From: a virus
Direction: 5' to 3' (one strand)
DNA length: 33,381 nt
Virus record (IMG/VR): IMGVR_UViG_3300031857_000758
Span: 1-33,381 of that record
Positions 28,655 through 33,122 of the stretch are shown here, one piece after another (within the stretch, counting starts at the first letter, position 1; each line of letters opens with the position of its first letter). Below the pieces are notes generated by a model, which was not told the DNA's origin, made no database searches, and worked only from the letters and a program-made list of their open reading frames with translations. Position numbers and translations under genes: made by a program.

Positions 28655-28675
28655 GTTAAATAAAGGTTATTTAAC
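28655..28675 (+). promoter_or_regulatory. Leader hairpin, AGG loop
   Basis: GTTAAATAA (28655-28663), AGG, TTATTTAAC (28667-28675): a perfect nine-base-pair stem just upstream of the AGAAAGG ribosome binding site. Equivalent hairpins of different sequence stand at 28053-28069 and 32004-32020. Confidence 0.65.
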
Positions 28676-28679
28676 AAAA

Positions 28680-28720
28680 AAGAAAGGTTAGGTCAAAAAA
28701 TGACTAACACTAAAGAAAAA
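28680..28720 (+). repeat. 40-base dispersed repeat, copy 1
   Basis: The stretch covering the ribosome binding site, ATG and first seven codons (MTNTxEK) is almost identical, with one mismatch in about 40 bases, to 32021-32060. Confidence 0.8.
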
Positions 28721-28948
28721 GGATTTAAATTATCCTATCGTATTGAGTACAATACTAATCCTGCTTACCCTCTAATGAAAGAGTTTAGCACTTGCTTAGG
28801 AGTTATTTTTAACTCAGAAATTGAGGCTAACAATTACTTAGACCTCTTAGCCCTTAGAGGCACAATTCTAGAAACTAATCTAGAAGAAATTGAGTACACA
28901 CCTCGCAAGAGTGTCGTGTATGCTACTACTAGAAGTTGGGAGCGTTAA
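28700..28948 (+). CDS. Small unknown protein
   Basis: The protein has 82 residues, mixed alpha/beta (GFKLSYRIEYNTNPAYPLMK, ILETNLEEIEYTPRKSVVYA). No family recognised. Good ribosome binding site (AGAAAGGTTAGG). It leads the second rightward cluster. Confidence 0.65.
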   Translation: MTNTKEKGFKLSYRIEYNTNPAYPLMKEFSTCLGVIFNSEIEANNYLDLLALRGTILETNLEEIEYTPRKSVVYATTRSWER

Positions 28949-28953
28949 TCTCA

Positions 28954-29076
28954 ATGAAAGATTTCGTAGAAAAATTAGAATTAGAAACCTACTGGGAAAG
29001 TCCAGCATTAGGAATTCACCCTGATTTAGCAAAAATGCTAGATGAGGCAATAAAGAAAGGTAGTTATACTAAATGA
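28954..29076 (+). CDS. Tiny helical protein (40 residues)
   Basis: MKDFVEKLELETYWESPALG then IHPDLAKMLDEAIKKG: amphipathic helices with an acidic face. Starts six bases after the previous stop and overlaps the next start as ATGA. Confidence 0.55.
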   Translation: MKDFVEKLELETYWESPALGIHPDLAKMLDEAIKKGSYTK

Positions 29077-29237
29077 GTACACTAGTACCAATTAAATCAG
29101 TATGCGGTGCGGTTAGCACTAGCATAGACATCTATGACCTTGAGTTAAACCCTCACGGAGTTATCTGTTGCGATAACTGTAAGTCAATTATCCTATGCCG
29201 TAAGGCTTGGGATTTCTTATACAAAAAAAACAAATAA
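29073..29237 (+). CDS. Small Cys-rich protein (54 residues)
   Basis: Cys at residues 11, 32, 33, 36 and 42 (GVICCDNCKSIILCRKAW) suggest a metal site. The N-terminal half is beta-like. ATGA overlap with the previous gene. Followed directly by a terminator. Confidence 0.6.
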   Translation: MSTLVPIKSVCGAVSTSIDIYDLELNPHGVICCDNCKSIILCRKAWDFLYKKNK

Positions 29238-29249
29238 ATAAAAACCAAG

Positions 29250-29277
29250 ATCGCAGAAATAAAACTCTGCGATTTTT
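29250..29277 (+). terminator. Rho-independent terminator
   Basis: ATCGCAGA (29250-29257), loop AATAAAAC, TCTGCGAT (29266-29273), TTTTT. The loop is identical to that of the terminator at 32588. Confidence 0.88.
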
Positions 29278-29331
29278 GGGACGTCCCGTGTGATGCGAAT
29301 CACATTTAAAATACGGCGTGTCGCCTTGACT
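29278..29331. promoter_or_regulatory. Control cassette 3
   Basis: GGGACGTCCC (29278-29287), TGTGATGCGAATCACA (29289-29304), CGGCGTGTCG (29314-29323), then TTGACT (29326-29331). No DnaA box is seen here. Confidence 0.68.
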
Positions 29332-29354
29332 TTTCGCCCCTAGTCTGGTAGTCT
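29326..29354 (+). promoter_or_regulatory. Leader promoter
   Basis: TTGACT, 17-base spacer, TAGTCT (29349-29354) with TGG extension. Its transcript begins with TAAGAAAAACTAAATAAAGG and the MSLSK mini-ORF, like the leftward promoter at 27799. Confidence 0.65.
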
Positions 29355-29393
29355 TACTACATAAGAAAAACTAAATAAAGGACAAATCGGCTA

Positions 29394-29447
29394 ATGAGCC
29401 TAAGCAAATAAATGTGATACAAATCACAGTGAGCCTTAGCAAATAAG
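29394..29447 (+). repeat. MSLSK mini-ORF repeats flanking an operator
   Basis: ATGAGCCTAAGCAAATAA (29394-29411) encodes MSLSK-stop, 11 bases after AAAGGA. Next comes a perfect operator TGTGATACAAATCACA (29413-29428) and a second copy, GTGAGCCTTAGCAAATAA (29429-29446). CGGCTA and TAGCCG flank the whole unit. It lies directly upstream of promoter C. Confidence 0.6.
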
Positions 29448-29456
29448 TAGCCGAAA

Positions 29457-29478
29457 TGTCAGACCCCAATGGTAAGAT
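29457..29478 (+). promoter_or_regulatory. TGTCAG-type promoter C
   Basis: TGTCAG (29457-29462), 7 bases, TGG, TAAGAT (29473-29478), followed by TTATCAACAAAACGAAAGG. Confidence 0.7.
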
Positions 29479-29511
29479 AGTCTTATCAACAAAACGAAAG
29501 GAAGTCTAAAA

Positions 29512-29709
29512 ATGACTTACACTATAACACTAGAAACCTTTAATGGTTCTACCAAAAAAATCGCTATGCCTTCTAAGGGTGCGGTTGCTCAATTCATCTC
29601 AACTTATCCAACACAATTACCTGTTGGCGTATCTGTCAAGGTTGCTTGCGATACTCTCGGAATAAGTGGCACACTTCGTGGCACTCTTACACCTTCAAAA
29701 TCAAACTAA
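29512..29709 (+). CDS. Small unknown protein
   Basis: The protein has 65 residues: MTYTITLETFNGSTKKIAMP, then a Ser/Thr/Lys-rich remainder with VGVSVKVACDTLGISGTLRG. It reads as a small beta domain. Ribosome binding site GAAAGGAAG. First gene of the third rightward cluster. Confidence 0.62.
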   Translation: MTYTITLETFNGSTKKIAMPSKGAVAQFISTYPTQLPVGVSVKVACDTLGISGTLRGTLTPSKSN

Positions 29710-29729
29710 AGAATAGGAAATAAATAAAA

Positions 29730-29936
29730 ATGGTAAAAGTAAATCACTCTCTAAATTTCGTTACAGAATTTGACGAAACACACCCAATCGCTCAACGCTT
29801 TCTAATGCTTGACGAAATCTCACAAATCACTCTCTTAGAGTCTATGCTAAAGGAATTAATTGCGCCAGCACTTAAGCCTGCTCTTGAGGAAATTAATGCC
29901 CGTGGCTCATACGCAATTCTAAAGGTGGCAGAATAA
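29730..29936 (+). CDS. Small helical protein
   Basis: The protein has 68 residues, with FVTEFDETHPIAQRFLML and EISQITLLESMLKELIAPAL forming predicted helices. No family known. Coupled to the next gene by TAATG. Confidence 0.6.
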   Translation: MVKVNHSLNFVTEFDETHPIAQRFLMLDEISQITLLESMLKELIAPALKPALEEINARGSYAILKVAE

Positions 29937-30133
29937 TGATGACTCGTAAAGACTATGTAAAGGTTGCCGAAATTCTTAGCAATTATTTTGCCACATCTGT
30001 TTTTGATGAGCAAGGAGAAATTTTATTTGCTGATTTGGTAGATGAATTTTCTCTAATGTTTGAAACTGATAATCCAAGATTTGACGCAAACAGATTTGCT
30101 ATTGCTTGCTATAAAGAATTGGCGGGTGTGTAA
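29936..30133 (+). CDS. Small helical protein (MTRKDYVKVAEIL type)
   Basis: The protein has 65 residues (MMTRKDYVKVAEILSNYFAT, FADLVDEFSLMFETDNPRFD, FAIACYKELAG). Short proteins that open with RKDYxxxAEIL recur in tailed phages, but I know no function. TAATG overlaps on both sides. Confidence 0.62.
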   Translation: MMTRKDYVKVAEILSNYFATSVFDEQGEILFADLVDEFSLMFETDNPRFDANRFAIACYKELAGV

Positions 30134-30285
30134 TGATTTTGGATAATGGAACGCTAATCGCAATTGTAATTGCTTTAACTGGATCTCTAACAGTAATGGG
30201 TTTATTTTGGAAACAAAATATTCAACAACAAAAAGAAATTCGCAGACTTCAAGTTGCTTTGCGAACTGAACGACTTAAAAAATAA
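30133..30285 (+). CDS. Membrane-anchored coiled-coil peptide (50 residues)
   Basis: One span (LIAIVIALTGSLTVMGLFW) followed by a basic, Gln-rich coiled coil (KQNIQQQKEIRRLQVALRTE). The plan resembles Rz/spanin-like or holin-like small proteins, but it is in an early cluster. TAATG overlap with the previous gene. Confidence 0.58.
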   Translation: MILDNGTLIAIVIALTGSLTVMGLFWKQNIQQQKEIRRLQVALRTERLKK

Positions 30286-30298
30286 AATAAAAAATCCT

Positions 30299-30334
30299 GA
30301 GCAAGATTTAAAACTGCTCCACATTTAAATTTTT
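30299..30334 (+). terminator. Probable terminator
   Basis: GAGCA/TGCTC (30299-30303 and 30315-30319), or alternatively ATTTAAA/TTTAAAT (30306-30312 and 30324-30330) running into TTTT. Weaker than the terminators at 29250 and 32588 but in the same place relative to GACGTC. Confidence 0.45.
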
Positions 30335-30443
30335 CGGACGTCGGGGTCGGGCGTGTCGTCCACAGGTTTATCCACAGGCTTGCTTTTGTGAGATTTATCA
30401 CATAGGCTAAGCGTCTCACTATTTGGACTTACTCGCTAGTAAC

Positions 30444-30472
30444 TTGATAATTTATGTCTAATAGGCTAGACT
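30444..30472 (+). promoter_or_regulatory. Leader promoter in region 4
   Basis: TTGATA, 17-base spacer, TAGACT (30467-30472), followed by a GTAAGAAAAAAAATAAATAA tract like those after the promoters at 29326 and 27799. Confidence 0.6.
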
Positions 30473-30536
30473 TACACAGTAAGAAAAAAAATAAATAAAA
30501 GAAAGTCTATCTTTCTACGGCGTGTCTAACCGAAAA

Positions 30537-30558
30537 TGTCAGCCCCCTGTGATAGGAT
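30537..30558 (+). promoter_or_regulatory. TGTCAG-type promoter D
   Basis: TGTCAG (30537-30542), 7 bases, TGA, TAGGAT (30553-30558), followed by TTATCAACAAAAAAGAAAG, like promoter C. Confidence 0.7.
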
Positions 30559-30591
30559 AGAATTATCAACAAAAAAGAAAGAGGTTGGCAA

Positions 30592-30795
30592 ATGTCAGCA
30601 AATGTCTATACAATAGAAAACCTACTTGTAGGAAAACAGTATCGCTCCCGAACACTTACGGGAGAAATTATCTCAGCAGAGATACACCCTAAAGCCGTAT
30701 GGTATCAGGGTTGCGAAAGTTATCTAGTGGAAGTGCGCCCTAGTAATTTTGGAAAAGTCGTATGTCGCACAGTAGCAGTAAAGGTAGAAAACTAA
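30592..30795 (+). CDS. Small beta-barrel-like protein
   Basis: The protein has 67 residues. YTIENLLVGKQYRSRTLTGE and SYLVEVRPSNFGKVVCRTVA suggest a small beta barrel that begins with an L-x-V-G-K turn, as in the proteins at 27301 and 32293. Ribosome binding site GAAAGAGG. Leads the fourth rightward cluster. Confidence 0.62.
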   Translation: MSANVYTIENLLVGKQYRSRTLTGEIISAEIHPKAVWYQGCESYLVEVRPSNFGKVVCRTVAVKVEN

Positions 30796-30796
30796 A

Positions 30797-30949
30797 ATGG
30801 GAGTAATGAAAACACTATACACAGAAATAGAAAATTGCCAAATGTGTTTTGGTCAAGGTTGGCACTATTGGGCGCAGGGTGAGGACTTTGATACAGAGTC
30901 TTGCGATTGTAATCCCCACCAATTATTTATCACTAAGGAGGATAACTAA
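30797..30949 (+). CDS. Small zinc-binding protein (50 residues)
   Basis: CQMCFGQGWHYW resembles one half of a DnaJ-type zinc finger (C-x2-C-x-G-x-G), and CDCNPHQ supplies two further Cys. Possible start also at Met4. The ORF ends with an AAGGAGG that serves the next gene, and its stop overlaps that start (TAATG). Confidence 0.6.
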   Translation: MGVMKTLYTEIENCQMCFGQGWHYWAQGEDFDTESCDCNPHQLFITKEDN

Positions 30950-31167
30950 TGAACGAATACTCATACTCAATAACCGCTACCTATGATAGTGATACCGCCC
31001 CTCATTGGGTTGGTCGTTATTCAGACGCAATTAGCGCAGTATCAGAGTGGAATAAAATTGTGGATTGGGGATTCGCTAACGAATACGCAACCTACAATTT
31101 CTCAGAGCCGTCAGGCAAAATGGTGACTAAGATTTTTTATCGTGATGGAAAGGTTGGTGGAAAGTAA
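30949..31167 (+). CDS. Small unknown protein
   Basis: The protein has 72 residues: MNEYSYSITATYDSDTAPHW, then a Trp/Tyr-rich helix and a beta hairpin (MVTKIFYRDGKVGG). A ferredoxin-like or DUF-type small phage fold is possible. Strong ribosome binding site (AAGGAGG) inside the previous gene. Confidence 0.62.
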   Translation: MNEYSYSITATYDSDTAPHWVGRYSDAISAVSEWNKIVDWGFANEYATYNFSEPSGKMVTKIFYRDGKVGGK

Positions 31168-31307
31168 TGCCACACTATTCTTTTGACACCTTCATAACTA
31201 TTGAGGCAGATAACTATGATGAGGCAATAGATGTCTTTGACTATAAACTAAAAACAGGAATAAACAGAAGCGATGTCTATGTCGCAGAAATTGAGGAAAT
31301 AAAATAA
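31167..31307 (+). CDS. Small acidic protein (46 residues)
   Basis: MPHYSFDTFITIEADNYDEA then IDVFDYKLKTG and VYVAEIEEIK. The beta-alpha-beta pattern with acidic surface resembles the previous protein's plan, so they may be related. TAATG overlaps on both sides. Confidence 0.55.
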   Translation: MPHYSFDTFITIEADNYDEAIDVFDYKLKTGINRSDVYVAEIEEIK

Positions 31308-31603
31308 TGGGAAGCATAACAGCAATTGGATTAGCAGATAGCGTGTTAGATTTAGAAACACAGTTAGCGTATCACTTACAGGGTAATCATTACCCGCCCG
31401 TTCCGCTATCTATGGTGCAACCTTGCATAGAGGCTATTGACGCATACTATGATGAGGACTATGACCGATTTATTGCTATGCCTGAAGGCGTATTCTATAA
31501 GGGAATGAGCCACGCCCCAGCAAGGGCTATTGTAGAGCAACACCACCTATCTTGGTTTATTGACCCAGTAGATAACTATGAAGATGAGGAAGAAAATGTC
31601 TGA
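31307..31603 (+). CDS. Unknown 98-residue protein
   Basis: Helical, His-rich protein (AIGLADSVLDLETQLAYHLQ, QPCIEAIDAYYDEDYDRFIA, SHAPARAIVEQHHLSWFIDP) with an acidic tail. Several His could bind metal, but no family is recognised. Coupled at both ends. Confidence 0.6.
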   Translation: MGSITAIGLADSVLDLETQLAYHLQGNHYPPVPLSMVQPCIEAIDAYYDEDYDRFIAMPEGVFYKGMSHAPARAIVEQHHLSWFIDPVDNYEDEEENV

Positions 31604-31838
31604 TACAATGATTGCTATGGATTTAATACACGCAGATAATTTAATGCCAGATCAACTAATGTTGGGTGATTTAATAAAAATAGGAGATGACATTGTTGAA
31701 ATTATTTTTATTGAAAGCGATTCTACTGGTGATAACTATGACATACAAACCGAAAATGAATTTGGTGAAAAAGAAATAACGCAGTATAGTTATACTGATT
31801 TAATTCCGTTGTATGTTTTTATAGAACAAGAAGAATAA
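31596..31838 (+). CDS. Small acidic beta-rich protein
   Basis: The protein has 80 residues from the ATG at 31596, chosen because GAGGAAGAAA precedes it and it overlaps the previous stop (ATGTCTGA); an upstream in-frame ATG at 31578 would overlap more. LMLGDLIKIGDDIVEIIFIE begins a small barrel, as in the proteins at 27301 and 30592. Confidence 0.58.
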   Translation: MSDTMIAMDLIHADNLMPDQLMLGDLIKIGDDIVEIIFIESDSTGDNYDIQTENEFGEKEITQYSYTDLIPLYVFIEQEE

Positions 31839-31864
31839 TTTTTATGCACTTCCCCGCATAAAAA
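31839..31864. other. Perfect 9-bp hairpin after fourth cluster
   Basis: TTTTTATGC (31839-31847), 8-base loop, GCATAAAAA (31856-31864). It stands where the other clusters have terminators but has no T-run after the stem on the plus strand, so its role as terminator is uncertain. Confidence 0.6.
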
Positions 31865-31867
31865 ATC

Positions 31868-31973
31868 GACGTCGCTCTCGGGCGTGTCTGTGCACAACCT
31901 GTGGATAACTCTTGTGACGCTTATCACAAATCTTTGACTAGTCAGACCACACGACACGCTGGCTATTTGTCAG
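31868..31973. promoter_or_regulatory. Control cassette 5
   Basis: GACGTC (31868-31873), CGGGCGTGTC (31879-31888), perfect DnaA box TGTGGATAA (31900-31908), TGTGACGCTTATCACA (31913-31928), CGACACGC (31952-31959), then the TGTCAG of promoter E. Same order as in cassette 2 apart from the added GGCGTGTC on the left. Confidence 0.7.
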
Positions 31974-31989
31974 TCCTGCGTGATAGACT
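31968..31989 (+). promoter_or_regulatory. TGTCAG-type promoter E
   Basis: TGTCAG (31968-31973), 7 bases, TGA, TAGACT (31984-31989), then AGTATAAAGAAAGT, a 7-bp hairpin with AAC loop (32004-32020) and AAGAAAGG. Confidence 0.72.
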
Positions 31990-32020
31990 TTCAGTATAAA
32001 GAAAGTGAGAAACTCTCACT

Positions 32021-32060
32021 AAGAAAGGTTAGGTCAAAAATGACTAACACTAATGAAAAA
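32021..32060 (+). repeat. 40-base dispersed repeat, copy 2
   Basis: Nearly identical to 28680-28720; spans ribosome binding site, start codon and codons for MTNTxEK. Confidence 0.8.
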
Positions 32061-32147
32061 AAGAAAGTCGCTTATTGCGAAAAACACGAACAAGAATTCT
32101 CAGGTATCTGTGGTTCTTGTATAGGAGAATTTGGATACTTTGACTAA
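32040..32147 (+). CDS. Tiny zinc-binding protein (35 residues)
   Basis: MTNTNEKKKVAYCEKHEQEF then SGICGSCIGEFGYFD. Cys-x2-His and Cys-x2-Cys make a compact zinc site. The first seven residues are shared with the protein at 28700 only because of the 40-base repeat. TAATG overlap with the next gene. Confidence 0.6.
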   Translation: MTNTNEKKKVAYCEKHEQEFSGICGSCIGEFGYFD

Positions 32148-32293
32148 TGGATACCTATAACAGAATTCTTAAAGAGCAACAAGAAAAAAGAATTGCTCAA
32201 TCAATAAAAGATAAGGCAGTTATTGAGGCTATGTTCTCTAATAACAGTCGCCCCCTTAATAATAATCACGAACTAAAGAAAGTAGAAAACTAA
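32147..32293 (+). CDS. Small helical protein (48 residues)
   Basis: MDTYNRILKEQQEKRIAQSI then a basic helix and an Asn-rich tail. Coupled by TAATG at both ends. No family known. Confidence 0.55.
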   Translation: MDTYNRILKEQQEKRIAQSIKDKAVIEAMFSNNSRPLNNNHELKKVEN

Positions 32294-32487
32294 TGTCACT
32301 ATCAATAATAAATAAAATTACTGTTGGAAAATTATTTATCTCCAACGATAAAAACTATCTCGTTAAAGAGATTCTTGAGGTTAATGATGAAACTGAATCA
32401 GTAACCGCAACACTCACTAATTCTCAAGGTGAAGAAGTATTTTTCACAGGTGGATTTTCTCAATGGTTTGAAGGGTTGGTTCAGTAA
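32293..32487 (+). CDS. Small beta-barrel-like protein
   Basis: The protein has 64 residues. KITVGKLFISNDKNYLVKEI and TLTNSQGEEVFFTGGFSQWF fit the same L-x-V-G-K/D barrel plan as the small proteins at 27301, 30592 and 31596. TAATG overlaps on both sides. Confidence 0.6.
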   Translation: MSLSIINKITVGKLFISNDKNYLVKEILEVNDETESVTATLTNSQGEEVFFTGGFSQWFEGLVQ

Positions 32488-32576
32488 TGAAAACACTACA
32501 AGAAAAATTAGATTTGGTTGCTAAAGAATTAGAACCAATACTATGGGAATTGTTAGATGAAATCGAAAAAGAATAA
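32487..32576 (+). CDS. Tiny acidic helix (29 residues)
   Basis: MKTLQEKLDLVAKELEPILW then ELLDEIEKE: a single amphipathic acidic helix. Coupled by TAATG. Followed by a terminator. Confidence 0.5.
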   Translation: MKTLQEKLDLVAKELEPILWELLDEIEKE

Positions 32577-32587
32577 ATAAAAAAAAG

Positions 32588-32613
32588 ATTGCAGAATAAA
32601 ACCTGCAATTTTT
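32588..32613 (+). terminator. Rho-independent terminator
   Basis: ATTGCAG (32588-32594), loop AATAAAAC, CTGCAAT (32603-32609), TTTTT. Directly followed by GACGTC. Confidence 0.88.
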
Positions 32614-32763
32614 GACGTCGCGGTCGGGTGTGTCTGGGGATAACCTGTGGATAACTTTAGTATACTCACCAGTAACCATAATAAAATTTCTTTACGACGG
32701 GGTTTTTTATTTCCCAGATCCTGGGCGAAAAATTTTTTGTGATTTTAATCACACAATCTAGAT
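32614..32763. promoter_or_regulatory. Control cassette 6
   Basis: GACGTC (32614-32619), CGGGTGTGTC (32625-32634), a near-match TGGGGATAA and a perfect DnaA box TGTGGATAA (32646-32654), an AGTATACTCACCAGTA element also seen at 27656, a small CCCAG/CTGGG hairpin (32713-32725), and TGTGATTTTAATCACA (32738-32753) just before the next promoter. Confidence 0.65.
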
Positions 32764-32793
32764 TTGACATTTTTGTTAGATGTGTGTTAGTAT
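32764..32793 (+). promoter_or_regulatory. Leaderless conventional promoter
   Basis: TTGACA, 18-base spacer, TAGTAT (32788-32793) with TGT extension, and exactly 6 bases to the ATG at 32800. The operator at 32738-32753 ends 10 bases upstream of the -35, a classic activator position. Confidence 0.75.
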
Positions 32794-32799
32794 TACTAT

Positions 32800-32949
32800 A
32801 TGAAGAAAACAAATGAGGAATTACGCAGGCTTATGGAATTACGCCGTAGCAATGCTGCCTCTGCCGTGCCTTCAAAGAAAGCCTACAATCGTAGGAAATG
32901 TCAGTCCGAACTGATACAATTAAAGAAATATAAGGGAGACCCACTATGA
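32800..32949 (+). CDS. Small basic protein (49 residues), leaderless
   Basis: MKKTNEELRRLMELRRSNAA then SAVPSKKAYNRRKCQSELIQ: Arg/Lys-rich and helical, so nucleic-acid binding is plausible. No ribosome binding site; the promoter places the transcript start at the ATG. Its end contains AAGGGAGA for the next gene and overlaps it as ATGA. Confidence 0.62.
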   Translation: MKKTNEELRRLMELRRSNAASAVPSKKAYNRRKCQSELIQLKKYKGDPL

Positions 32950-33122
32950 CATATGAAAACGATGAAATGCTAGATGAATACTACGCAACAACCTGCCCTG
33001 AATGTAAAGAAAATTCCGTTGACGCATATGAAGAAAAATGCACTCATTGCTTACTAGAAGATATGTCCGCACACTATAATGAAGATATCGCACTAGAAAT
33101 GAGCCTTGGACTTGACTACTAA
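32946..33122 (+). CDS. Small acidic zinc-ribbon protein (58 residues)
   Basis: TTCPECKENS and EKCTHCLLED give two CxxC pairs 12 residues apart, a zinc ribbon in a strongly acidic protein. ATGA overlap with the previous gene and AAGGGAGA upstream. Function unknown. Confidence 0.62.
   Translation: MTYENDEMLDEYYATTCPECKENSVDAYEEKCTHCLLEDMSAHYNEDIALEMSLGLDY

Larger units (their letters stand above)
30286..30591. promoter_or_regulatory. Control region 4
   Basis: This 306-base gene-free stretch holds, in order, the probable terminator, GACGTC (30337-30342), CGGGCGTGTCG (30348-30358), a perfect DnaA box TTATCCACA (30368-30376), TGTGAGATTTATCACA (30387-30402), a promoter TTGATA-N17-TAGACT (30444-30472), CGGCGTGTC (30518-30526) and TGTCAG-type promoter D (30537-30558). 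Confidence 0.7.

Noticed and set aside
31839-31864. Standard rho-independent terminator
   Set aside because: The perfect stem is not followed by a T-run on the plus strand, so it is listed only as a hairpin.
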